In this document: positions 1 through 7,367 of the stretch, in pieces
How positions within the stretch are numbered: the stretch's first letter is position 1
How the letters are laid out: each line of letters opens with the position of its first letter
From: Acidimicrobiales bacterium
Lineage (GTDB): Bacteria; Actinomycetota; Acidimicrobiia; Acidimicrobiales; RAAP-2
Length of the DNA: 41,182 bases
Direction: 5' to 3'
Assembly (NCBI GenBank): GCA_030044045.1
Contig: JASHWO010000143.1
Span: forward strand, 1 to 41,182
The notes under the pieces: generated by a model
Databases searched by the model: none
Told to the model about the DNA's origin: nothing
Seen by the model: the letters and a program-made list of their open reading frames with translations, nothing else
Position numbers and translations under genes: made by a program

Positions 1-611
1 GCCGTCGGCGAGGGGTGGTAGGGCGCCCCCAGTGGCGACCACGCCGGCGGCGGCAGGGACGCGGCCAGGCTCGGTGTCGACGGCTGGCCGGCCCAGCCCG
101 CGGCCGGGGGCGGGGCAGTCAGGGGCGGGGCGGCCGGAGCCAGACTGGTCGGGGCCGAGCCGGGGAGGATCGGGGCGACTGGGGTCGGGGCGGCCGAGAC
201 GGAGCCACCGCCCGGGGTCGCCGGCGCGTACCGGGCCGGCGGGGGGGGCAGGCCTCCTTGGGCGGCCAAGCGGTACGGCGGCGGCGGGGCCGGCGGCGGG
301 CTGAACATGCCGACGGCGATGGGCACCGGCCGCATCCACCCGCCGACCACCGGCGGGATGTCGAGGGGGACGACCGACCCGGCCGGCGGAGCCGGGGCCG
401 GCATCGCCGTAGCGGGGTGGGAACCGGGGTGGGAAGGATCGCCGGCCGGCATACCCCTGCCCTGGTCAGCGACCTGCACCGACCGGCTGCCGGCGGCACT
501 CCCCGGCCCGGCACCGGGGACAACCGGCCGCTCTGCCCCGACCCTCCCGGGTAGCGGCCAGGGCCAGGCCGAGGGGCCGGGGCCGAGGGGGTGGTGCGGG
601 GATGGGCTCAC
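1..611 (-). CDS. Proline/alanine-rich protein, N-terminal part, runs off the left edge
   Basis: A minus-strand frame is open from a stop near position 690 to the window edge without interruption. The best start is the GTG at 611, preceded by GGAAGG nine bases upstream; another GTG lies at 638. The roughly 203 visible residues are rich in Pro, Ala and Gly (runs such as PPPAPPPPY) with no recognisable domain, signal peptide or membrane segment. Codon third positions are mostly G or C. It is divergent from the WhiB gene at 722. Long open frames are common by chance in DNA this GC-rich, so this is a tentative gene. It could be the disordered N terminus of a larger protein beyond the edge. No function can be assigned. 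Confidence 0.4.
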   Translation of the reverse strand, partial: MSPSPHHPLGPGPSAWPWPLPGRVGAERPVVPGAGPGSAAGSRSVQVADQGRGMPAGDPSHPGSHPATAMPAPAPPAGSVVPLDIPPVVGGWMRPVPIAVGMFSPPPAPPPPYRLAAQGGLPPPPARYAPATPGGGSVSAAPTPVAPILPGSAPTSLAPAAPPLTAPPPAAGWAGQPSTPSLAASLPPPAWSPLGAPYHPSPT

Positions 612-690
612 TGCGGATCGCCTTCCGGTTCGCCCCACCCGGCACGGCCGCCGGGCCAGACGGAACGGGCGTCCGGCACCGCTCCGGGGC

Positions 691-696
691 TACACT
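691..696 (+). promoter_or_regulatory. Possible -10 element of the WhiB gene
   Basis: TACACT fits the TAnnnT pattern and stands out in an otherwise GC-only stretch, 25 bases before the WhiB start codon. No convincing -35 hexamer is seen at the usual distance. This is inference from sequence only. Confidence 0.3.
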
Positions 697-721
697 CGAT
701 CACGAGCACAAGGGAGCAGCC

Positions 722-967
722 ATGGATACCGAATGGATGGCCAGCGGCAAGTGCCGGGACGTTCCTCCCGCAGTCTTCTTCCCCAGTGACGGGCTCGGAG
801 TCCAGGAGGCACAGCGCATCTGCGCCGACTGCCCGGTCTCGGAGACATGTCTCGAGTACGCCCTGGTCAACCGTATCGACCACGGTGTCTGGGGCGGCCG
901 TTCCGAGCGCGAGCGGCGGCGGATCCTGCGGAAGCGGCGTACCGCCCAGCCGGTGGTCTCCGGCTAG
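722..967 (+). CDS. WhiB-family iron-sulfur transcription factor (81 aa)
   Basis: Small WhiB-like protein, a family of actinobacterial [4Fe-4S] proteins that usually act with the principal sigma factor at promoters. The four cluster cysteines are visible at 11, 34, 37 and 43 (C...C-x2-C-x5-C), followed by the family turn GVWGG (55-59) and a basic C-terminal tail (RSERERRRILRKRR) expected to contact DNA. The ATG at 722 has an AGGGAG ribosome site at good spacing. The length is normal for the family. It does not match the WhiB1, WhiB2, WhiB3 or WhiB7 subtypes closely enough to name it. A second WhiB gene lies 1.1 kb downstream on the other strand. Family is certain; target genes are unknown. Confidence 0.93.
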   Translation: MDTEWMASGKCRDVPPAVFFPSDGLGVQEAQRICADCPVSETCLEYALVNRIDHGVWGGRSERERRRILRKRRTAQPVVSG

Positions 968-1043
968 CACCGCCGTTCCGGGGGTCACGTAGGACGATGG
1001 GACGCGGCCGGCCGACCAGCGGCCGGTCCGGGGGTGGGCGGTC

Positions 1044-1964
1044 GTGAGCCTGGAGTGCATCGTCAACGTCAGCGAGGGCCGCGACGACCAGGTGGTCGAG
1101 CGCCTCGCCGCGGCGTGCGGGCAGGTCCTGCTCGACGTGCACACCGACCGCCACCACCACCGATCGGTGCTGACCCTGGCCGGCCCGGACGAGGCGGTGG
1201 AGAGCGCGGCCCGGATGCTGGCCGCCGCCGCCGTGTCGGCCGTCGACTTCCGCCAGCACGCCGGCGAGCACCCGGCACTGGGCACGGTCGACGTGGTGCC
1301 CTTCGTCCCGCTGGTGGCCGCCGCCGACACCGGCGACCGGCGACCGGCGACCGGCGCTGACGACCAGGTCCCTGCCCAGCGCCTGGCGACCGTACCGCCG
1401 CTCGACCGGGCGGTGGCCGCCCGGGACCGGTTCGCCCGCTGGGCTGGCTCGGAGCTCGGAGTTCCCTGCTTCCTGTTCGGCCCCCTGCCGCCCGCCGGCC
1501 ACCGCACCCTCCCCAGGGTGCGCCGCGAGGCCTTCGGCGAGCTGGAGCCGGACACCGGGCCGCCGCGTCCCCACCCCCGCGCCGGGGCCTGCGCCGTGGG
1601 GGCCCGCCACTTCCTGATGGCCTTCAACGTCTGGCTGGCCGGGGGCGACGTGGCGCTGGCCCGCGACATCGCCACCGCCGTGCGGGGACCGGCGCTGCGG
1701 GCGCTCGGGATGGACATGGGCGGCGTGCCGCAGGTCTCCTGCAACCTGGTCGACCCGCTCACCATCGGCCCGGCCCAGGCCCACGACCGGATCGCCACGC
1801 TGGCCGAGGCCGCCGGTGCCGGCGTCGACCGGTGCGAGCTGGTGGGGCTGCTGCCGGGAGCCGTGCTGGCCACGGTGCCGTCCGACCGCTGGGTCGAGCT
1901 CGACCTGCGGCCGGAGGCGACCATCGAGGCACGCCTGGAGGACCGCGGCATCACCTGGCGCTGA
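1044..1964 (+). CDS. ftcD: Glutamate formimidoyltransferase-like protein (FtcD N-domain family)
   Basis: 306-aa protein beginning with SLECIVNVSEGRD, the characteristic opening of the formiminotransferase family. That family moves a formimino (or formyl) group between N-formimino-glutamate and tetrahydrofolate. Only the transferase part is present; there is no C-terminal cyclodeaminase domain, as in most bacterial stand-alone forms. A central stretch with ARHFLMAFNVWLA and the motif VSCNLVDP also match family segments. The GTG at 1044 is the start that gives the family N terminus. No other histidine-degradation gene is in the window, so the substrate could be N-formyl-glutamate or a folate-salvage reaction instead. 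Family assignment is good; exact substrate is inferred. Confidence 0.86.
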   Translation: MSLECIVNVSEGRDDQVVERLAAACGQVLLDVHTDRHHHRSVLTLAGPDEAVESAARMLAAAAVSAVDFRQHAGEHPALGTVDVVPFVPLVAAADTGDRRPATGADDQVPAQRLATVPPLDRAVAARDRFARWAGSELGVPCFLFGPLPPAGHRTLPRVRREAFGELEPDTGPPRPHPRAGACAVGARHFLMAFNVWLAGGDVALARDIATAVRGPALRALGMDMGGVPQVSCNLVDPLTIGPAQAHDRIATLAEAAGAGVDRCELVGLLPGAVLATVPSDRWVELDLRPEATIEARLEDRGITWR

Positions 1965-2052
1965 CCGGCTGCCGGCGGCGCGGGGACGGCAGGGGGGGCG
2001 GCCACCGCAGGGCTGGAGGCGACCGGCGACCCACCCGGAGACGCGCCTGGGT

Positions 2053-2340
2053 CTAGCTGGCGCTGACCATGGCCGCCGCCCGGCGCTGCATGGCGCGGGC
2101 CCGGCGCAGGCGGCGGCGCTCCCGCTCGCTCATGCCGCCCCAGATGCCGAACTTCTCGCCGTTGGCGAGGGCGTACTCGAGGCAGTCCTCGCGCACGACG
2201 CAGCCCCGGCACACCTCCTTGGCCTCGCGGGTGGAGGCGCCCCGCTCGGGGAAGAAAAGGTCCGGGTCGACCCCCATGCAGTTGGCCCGAGCCTGCCAGG
2301 TCCGGTCTTGGCGTCCGTAGAGCAGCGACACGAGGTCCAC
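2053..2340 (-). CDS. whiB2: WhiB2-like iron-sulfur transcription factor
   Basis: Second WhiB-family gene. From GTG 2340 it encodes 95 residues. It shows NCMGVDPDLFFPERG, STREAKEVCRGC, REDCLEYAL and FGIWGG, then SERERRRLRR. This STREAK...C-x2-C-x5-C and FGIWGG combination is the pattern of Streptomyces WhiB / mycobacterial WhiB2 (WhmD), regulators of septation and sporulation-type division. The GTG at 2340 is preferred over the GTG at 2361 because AGGGGAGG lies seven bases upstream of it. The upstream region (about 2365-2400) is unusually AT-rich for this genome and contains the palindrome CAACGTTG, so the promoter probably lies there. Subtype naming is by motif resemblance. Confidence 0.9.
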   Translation of the reverse strand: MDLVSLLYGRQDRTWQARANCMGVDPDLFFPERGASTREAKEVCRGCVVREDCLEYALANGEKFGIWGGMSERERRRLRRARAMQRRAAAMVSAS

Positions 2341-2347
2341 CGGTCCG

Positions 2348-2355
2348 CCTCCCCT
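2348..2355 (-). promoter_or_regulatory. Ribosome binding site that fixes the WhiB2-like start
   Basis: AGGGGAGG on the minus strand, seven bases before GTG 2340. It lies inside the longer reading frame that would start at 2361, which argues for the shorter protein. Confidence 0.55.
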
Positions 2356-2486
2356 CGCCACAGAGTGGCAACGATGTAACTACAACGTTGGTATCTTCCC
2401 CCATCGCTCCGGGAAGCGCAAGGGGTGGTCTGCAAGTGCACGCGTGCACGTGCACTCGGGGTGCCCGGGCGGGCGAGATGGCGCAG

Positions 2487-4490
2487 CTACCCGGCGGGGC
2501 GCAGCGCCCGGCGGTGCCGCAGGAAGTCCACCAGCACGTAGCCGCCGAGGGCGTCGGGGGTGGTGGAGAAGGTGCGGCCGCCGTTGATGCGGGCGATCTG
2601 CTCCACGAAGGGGAATTGCGTGCGCTCGATGTCGAGGGCGAACACGTTGATGGTGATGCCGGCCCGGGTGCAGTACACCACCTCGGCCATGGTCCGCCGC
2701 AACGTCTCGGCCACCGGCGGGTAGTTGAAGAACACCTCGCCGTCGGGCTCGATGTGGGCCGTCGGCTCGCCGTCGGTCACCACGATGATCTGCTTGGTCC
2801 CGTGCTGGTGGGCCAGGAGCTTCCGGGCCACGAGCAGCGCGTGCTGCAGGTTGGTGCCGTAGACGTAGTCCCACATGGCCGAGGGCAGGTCCTCGGGCTC
2901 GATCTCCCGAGCCACCTCGGAGAAGCCCACGATGCCCAGGTAGTCGCGGGGAAAGCGGCTGGAGATGAGGGTGTGCAGGGCCATGGCCATCTTCTTGGCC
3001 GGGACGAAGTTGTCCCGCATGGGCATGGACATCGACAGGTCCACCAGCAGCACGGTGGCCGAGCGGGTGAGGGCCTCGGTCTCCACCACCTCGAAGTCCT
3101 CCGGGGCCAGCCGCACCGGCACCCCGGCCCCGGCCCGGCGCACGGCGTTGTGCACGGTCTGGGTGAGGTGCAGGTTGAACGGGTCGCCGTACTCGTAGGG
3201 CTTGGTGGTCTCCTCCCGGTCGTGGCCCGTCCCCGACCAGGCGGCCTGGTGCTCGCCCAGCCGGTCCGCCGAGACCTTCGAGAACAGGTCGGCCAGCGCC
3301 CGCTGCCCCAACCGGCGCACGCCCCGGGGGGTGAGCTCGGTCCGCCCGCCCCGGTGCTCGATCAGGCCGGCCTCGGCCAGGTCGCGGGCCAGCCGGGCCA
3401 GGCGCTCCAGGGAGCGGGCGGCATCGTCGCCGAGATGCCGGGCCACCTCCTCGAGGTCGATCTCGGACAGGGCGGACGGGGTGGACGCCGACTGCAGCAT
3501 GCCCTCCATGCGGTCGAGCTCGGCCAGCTGCGCCGCCATGTCGGTGGCCTGGGACAGGCCGAGCGGCCCCTCCCCGGAGAACCGGTGGGACTGCCCCCAC
3601 CCGGCGTCGGGGAAGGCCCGCTGCAGGTTCCCGGAGAGGCGCTCCACCTGCCACCGAAGGTCCATGTCCTCCAGCAGCGAGTCGGCCAGGGCCCGGAGCT
3701 GGGCCCGCTGCTCGGGCGAGAGCGAGGCCCACATGGCTTCGGCCGCGGCCATGCGGGCGGCCAGCTGCTCCAACAGCTCGTCGAGCGACCCGGCCCCGGG
3801 AAAGAGGTCCCCGAAGCGATCCATGAGCTCCTCGAAGCCCGGGTCGAGCGGCTCGCCGCGCTCGCGCTGCTCCAGCATCCGGTTCAGGGCGTCGAAGGCG
3901 TCGCGCATGCGGGCCAGGGCCTCGGCGTCCAGCGAGCCCAGGGCCTCGGCCATGCCCTTGGCGTAGGTGTCGGCCACCTCCCGGCGGAGCTGCTCCACCA
4001 GCGCCTCGAACCGCTCCCGGGCCTCGCTGGAGACGAACTCGTACTGTTGGAGGCCGCGCACCCGGCCGGACACGTCGTCGGGGAGGAGGTCGAGGGCGAG
4101 CCGCCGCTCGGCCGCCACGTCGTCGGTGACCTGCTGGCGGCGCTCGTCGCCGGAGGCCCGGGCCTCGGCGGCCAGCTCGTCCACGGCCTGCCGCTCGTCG
4201 GCCACGATGTCGTCGAGCACCCCGGAGAGGCGGGCCAGCTCGCCGTCGGGGTCACCCTGCTCCTGGAGCTCGGCCCGGCGCCGGCGCAACCGCTCGAGAA
4301 GCTGGCGCGAGCCGAGCACCTGCTCGCCACCGGCGGTGCGCAGGCCTCCCCGCAACAACCGGCGCAGGGCGTCCTCGACGTCCCCCCCGGCCAGCAGGTC
4401 CTCGGTCAGCTCGGCCAGCACCTCGTCGGGGTCGAGCCCGGCCAGGTCCTGGGTGCCGTCCCACCGCCGGTAGTGGTAGCGGGCGGTCAC
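2487..4490 (-). CDS. VWA-domain protein partnered with a MoxR/Mg-chelatase-type ATPase
   Basis: 667-aa protein. Residues 1-430 are largely charged, helical sequence (Glu/Arg/Leu-rich). Residues about 478-650 form a von Willebrand factor A domain with an intact metal-binding DLSMS motif (D484, S486, S488) and a later VTDGEPT segment. It follows the AAA+ ATPase gene on the same strand. This ATPase plus VWA pairing resembles mycobacterial Rv0958/Rv0959 and, more distantly, the ChlI/ChlD pair of magnesium chelatase. Such pairs are thought to act in metal insertion or in chaperone-like remodelling of partner proteins. No chlorophyll or cobalamin synthesis genes are nearby. The GTG start at 4490 has no clear ribosome site, and a repeat cluster separates the two genes. 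Confidence 0.88.
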   Translation of the reverse strand: MTARYHYRRWDGTQDLAGLDPDEVLAELTEDLLAGGDVEDALRRLLRGGLRTAGGEQVLGSRQLLERLRRRRAELQEQGDPDGELARLSGVLDDIVADERQAVDELAAEARASGDERRQQVTDDVAAERRLALDLLPDDVSGRVRGLQQYEFVSSEARERFEALVEQLRREVADTYAKGMAEALGSLDAEALARMRDAFDALNRMLEQRERGEPLDPGFEELMDRFGDLFPGAGSLDELLEQLAARMAAAEAMWASLSPEQRAQLRALADSLLEDMDLRWQVERLSGNLQRAFPDAGWGQSHRFSGEGPLGLSQATDMAAQLAELDRMEGMLQSASTPSALSEIDLEEVARHLGDDAARSLERLARLARDLAEAGLIEHRGGRTELTPRGVRRLGQRALADLFSKVSADRLGEHQAAWSGTGHDREETTKPYEYGDPFNLHLTQTVHNAVRRAGAGVPVRLAPEDFEVVETEALTRSATVLLVDLSMSMPMRDNFVPAKKMAMALHTLISSRFPRDYLGIVGFSEVAREIEPEDLPSAMWDYVYGTNLQHALLVARKLLAHQHGTKQIIVVTDGEPTAHIEPDGEVFFNYPPVAETLRRTMAEVVYCTRAGITINVFALDIERTQFPFVEQIARINGGRTFSTTPDALGGYVLVDFLRHRRALRPAG

Positions 4491-4500
4491 TGTGTCATCT

Positions 4501-4710
4501 GCCCGCCCGGGGCCCCAACCCCCGGCTCCTCCGATGCGTGGGGCCCCGGCCCCACGCCCGGCCGTTCTCCTGGCCCGGCTGGGCGCCCCAACCCAGCCTC
4601 CTCCGATGCGTGGGGCCCCGGCCCCACGCCCGGCCGTTCTCCTGGCCCGGCTGGGCGCCCCAACCCAGCCTCCTCCGATGCGTGGGGCCCCGGCCCCACG
4701 CCCGGCCGTC
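4501..4710. repeat. Tandem double-hairpin repeat cluster, 72-bp period
   Basis: Nearly three tandem units fill the gap between the ATPase and VWA genes. Each unit holds a hairpin with arms GCGTGGGG/CCCCACGC (4536-4557, again at 4608 and 4680) and, in the full copies, a hairpin with arms GGCTGGG/CCCAGCC around an eight-base CGCCCCAA loop (4577-4598). Units are joined by CTCCTCCGAT. The copies are essentially identical to each other. Diverged relatives with the same architecture occur at 6.2 kb and 41 kb. It may encode structured RNA between the two genes, act as a transcription attenuator, or be a REP-like mobile element. Confidence 0.85.
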
Positions 4711-6153
4711 TCACCGGCGCTTCCGGTAGAGGGCCCGGGCCCCGGAGGCGTCCTTGTTCAGCCGCTTGGTCAGGTGCAGCCCCTCCAGCAGGAACTCGAG
4801 GGCCGCCGCCAGCAGGGCCGGCGACTCCTGGGCCTCGGGCCCGGCCAGGGTCCGGGTGGGCGGCTCCAGGGCCGGCAGGTCCCGGAGCACCGCCAGGTAG
4901 TCGGCCGAGGGCAGGTCGTCCCCGGCGTGCACCACCACCTCGGCGTCGAACGAGGACAGGACGCCCGCCGGGTCGGGCAGGGTGATCCGGCGGCGGAACA
5001 CGGCCAGCACCGCCGCCGAGGCCAGCTGGGCCACCACCTCGGCCTCCCGCCCCTCCTCCAGGGCCTCCACCTCGATCTTGCCCTGGGTGGAGGCCACCAG
5101 GGCCGCCAGGTCGCTCACCCGGGGCACGGCCACCGGCTCCCCGGTCCGCAGCGCCCGGCGCACGGCGTTGGCCGCCAGGGTCTCGTAGTTGGCGATGGAG
5201 AGCCGCACCGACACCCCGCTGCGCTGGTTCAGGTGGGGGCTGCGCCGGGCCAGCTGGCTCAGCTCGGCCACCACCTCCTCCAGGTACTCGGGCACGGTCA
5301 CCGACGGGCCGCCCGGCGGGAGCACGGCCTCGGCCCGGACCACCGCCATCTCGGTGCGGGCGTCGGGCGGGTAGTGGGTACGGATCTGGGCGCCGAACCG
5401 GTCCTTCAGCGGGGTGATGATGCGGCCCCGGTTGGTGTAGTCCTCGGGGTTGGCCGTGGCCACCAGCACCACGTCGAGCGGGAGGCGGACCCGGTGGCCT
5501 CGGATCTGCACGTCCCGCTCCTCCAGCACGTTCAGCAGGCCCACCTGGATGCGCTCGGCCAGGTCGGGCAGCTCGTTGACGGCGAAGATGCCCCGGTTGA
5601 CCCGGGGCACCAGGCCGTAGTGGAGGGCCAGCTCGTCGGAGAGGTAACGGCCCTCGGCCACCTTGATCGGGTCCACCTCGCCGATGAGGTCGGCGATGGA
5701 GGTGTCGGGGGTGGCCAGCTTCTCGCCGTAGCGCTCGGTGCGGTGCAACCAGTCGACCGGGGTCTCGTCGCCCTCCTCGGCCACCCGCACCCGGGCGAAA
5801 CGGGAGGTGGGCTGGTACGGGTCGTCGTTGATCTCCGAGCCGGCCACCACCGGCAGCCACTCGTCGAGCAGGTCCACCATGGCCCGGACCAGCCGGGTCT
5901 TGGCCTGGCCCCGCTCGCCCAGCAGGATCACGTCGTGCCCGGCCAACAGGGCGTTCTCCATCTGCGGGAGGACGGTGTCCTCGAAGCCCAGGACCCCGGC
6001 GAACAGCGGCTGGCCGGCGGCGATGCGGGCACTGGCGTTGCGGCGGATCTCCTCGGCCACCGGGACCGACGCCCACCCGGAGGCCCGGAGGTCGCCCAGG
6101 GTGCGGGGCAGGTCGTGCGGCGGGACGGGGACGTGCAACGACGGAGCGGCCAT
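4711..6153 (-). CDS. MoxR / Mg-chelatase ChlI-like AAA+ ATPase
   Basis: 480-aa AAA+ protein. Walker A is GERGQAKT (79-86), the Walker B region is GIFAVNEL (188-195), and sensor 1 sits in ATANPEDYTNRG (about 233-243). The Walker B strand ends in Asn-Glu rather than the usual Asp-Glu. The segment PLKDRFGAQIRTHYP is typical of the ChlI/MoxR branch. It resembles mycobacterial Rv0958. The gene lies upstream of the VWA protein and the two probably form one ATP-driven complex that remodels a client or inserts a metal cofactor. The start ATG at 6153 gives the full domain. Client and cofactor are unknown. Confidence 0.9.
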   Translation of the reverse strand: MAAPSLHVPVPPHDLPRTLGDLRASGWASVPVAEEIRRNASARIAAGQPLFAGVLGFEDTVLPQMENALLAGHDVILLGERGQAKTRLVRAMVDLLDEWLPVVAGSEINDDPYQPTSRFARVRVAEEGDETPVDWLHRTERYGEKLATPDTSIADLIGEVDPIKVAEGRYLSDELALHYGLVPRVNRGIFAVNELPDLAERIQVGLLNVLEERDVQIRGHRVRLPLDVVLVATANPEDYTNRGRIITPLKDRFGAQIRTHYPPDARTEMAVVRAEAVLPPGGPSVTVPEYLEEVVAELSQLARRSPHLNQRSGVSVRLSIANYETLAANAVRRALRTGEPVAVPRVSDLAALVASTQGKIEVEALEEGREAEVVAQLASAAVLAVFRRRITLPDPAGVLSSFDAEVVVHAGDDLPSADYLAVLRDLPALEPPTRTLAGPEAQESPALLAAALEFLLEGLHLTKRLNKDASGARALYRKRR

Positions 6154-6212
6154 GGGTCGAGCCTATGTCCGCGGGTGGCCGCCCGAACCCCGGCCCGAGC
6201 CGGCGCGGCGGC

Positions 6213-6290
6213 CAGTGTCATCTCCCCGCCTGGGCACCCCAACCCAGGCTCCTCCGGGCGGCGGGGACCCCAACCCTGCCCCGGCGGTGG
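6213..6290. repeat. Single copy of the double-hairpin repeat
   Basis: One diverged unit of the repeat also present at 4.5 kb and 41 kb. Arms GCCTGGG/CCCAGGC (6228-6249) enclose the loop CACCCCAA. Then CTCCTCCG is followed by a second, imperfect hairpin around GGCGGGG/CCCTGCC. It also shares the leading TGTCATCT with the 4.5 kb cluster. It lies between the divergent ATPase gene and the sdh operon, a 282-base gap in which no gene is seen. Confidence 0.65.
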
Positions 6291-6435
6291 CTGTCGGCCT
6301 GCCTGGGACAGAGTTGCGCCCGGCCACCCGCCGTCTGGAAAGATGTGCACCGCCCGCGTCCCGGCCCCCTTGGCCGGCGCGGGCAGGACGGTCTCAGCAC
6401 GCCCGCCGCCGGCCGGCGCGGGGAAGGAGGGCGAC

Positions 6436-7260
6436 GTGACGACGGTGGAGAACGCGACGGTCACCCCGGTGGCGATCGGGGGGACCCGCGGGGGGCCCGA
6501 CGTCCCGACCCTGCGTCGGGACCGCTGGTGGTTGCAGCCCCTGGTGAGCGCCTCCGTCCTCATCGCCTTCGTGGCGTACTCCACCTGGGCCGCCTTCGTG
6601 AACAAGGACTACTACGTGGGCGCCGCCTCCCACCGGGACCTGCTCTCCCCCTTCTACTCCCCTTGCCTGGCGGCGAGCTGCGTGCCCGGTAGCCACCCGG
6701 GCTTCTTCCTCTCCTGGTGGGAGATCTCCCCGGCCATCCTCATTCTGGTGGTCCCGCTGGGCTTCCGCCTCACCTGCTACTACTACCGTCGGGCCTACTA
6801 CCGCTCGATCTGGCTGTCGCCGCCGAACTGCGCCGTGGCCGACGCCCACGGCTCCTACTCCGGCGAGAGCCGCTTCCCGCTCCTCCTGCAGAACGTCCAC
6901 CGCTGGTTCTTCTACCTGGGCCTCTGCCTGAACGTGATCCTCACCATCGACGCCGTGGTGGCCTTCCGCCAGCCCGGGTACGGCATCGGGATCAGCGTGG
7001 GTACGGTGGTGCTCTGCGTGAACGCCGCCCTGCTGTGGTGCTACAGCCTGTCGTGCCACTCCTGCCGCCACCTCTGCGGTGGCCAGGTGAAGAGCTTCTC
7101 CAAGCACCCCATCCGCCACAAGCTGTGGAAGCTGGTCACCCCGCTGAACGCCAACCACATGAAGTTCGCCTGGGCCAGCCTGGTTTTCGTGGCCCTCACC
7201 GACTTCTACGTGCGGCTGGTGGCCTCGGGGACGATCCACGACCCGGGCTTCCACTTCTAG
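6436..7260 (+). CDS. sdhC: Succinate dehydrogenase membrane anchor, mycobacterial Sdh1 type
   Basis: 274-aa membrane protein directly upstream of sdhA and sdhB. Five hydrophobic segments are visible: about 32-55, 94-120, 155-180, 183-206 and 238-262. The size, order and segment number match the single anchor subunit of the M. tuberculosis Rv0249c/Rv0248c/Rv0247c complex, not classical SdhC plus SdhD. A cluster C207-H208-x-C210-x-H212-x-C214 follows the fourth segment and could bind a metal or iron-sulfur centre. The GTG at 6436 is chosen for its excellent GGAAGGAGG site five bases upstream. The role is to anchor the complex and pass electrons to the quinone pool. The assignment rests on context plus sequence features. 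Confidence 0.87.
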   Translation: MTTVENATVTPVAIGGTRGGPDVPTLRRDRWWLQPLVSASVLIAFVAYSTWAAFVNKDYYVGAASHRDLLSPFYSPCLAASCVPGSHPGFFLSWWEISPAILILVVPLGFRLTCYYYRRAYYRSIWLSPPNCAVADAHGSYSGESRFPLLLQNVHRWFFYLGLCLNVILTIDAVVAFRQPGYGIGISVGTVVLCVNAALLWCYSLSCHSCRHLCGGQVKSFSKHPIRHKLWKLVTPLNANHMKFAWASLVFVALTDFYVRLVASGTIHDPGFHF

Positions 7261-7367
7261 GACCGGGACGGGCGGCGAGGCAGCGAGGCAAGCGAGCGGG
7301 GCGGCAGACCGGCCCGGCAGCACGGTCGAGAGAGCACACCAGAGGAACCGGAGAACCGGAGAGCGAG

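Noticed and set aside
608..2455. Minus-strand open frame of 615 codons over the two WhiB genes and ftcD
   Set aside because: It overlaps three recognised genes in other frames and has no domain of its own.
2388..4985. Plus-strand open frame of 865 codons opposite the VWA gene
   Set aside because: It is the antisense shadow of a clear VWA-domain gene and runs through the hairpin repeats; composition is Gly/His/Leu-rich without any domain.
6300..6435. Promoter for the sdh operon
   Set aside because: A TTGCGC sequence is present near 6313, but no acceptable -10 element lies at the right distance.
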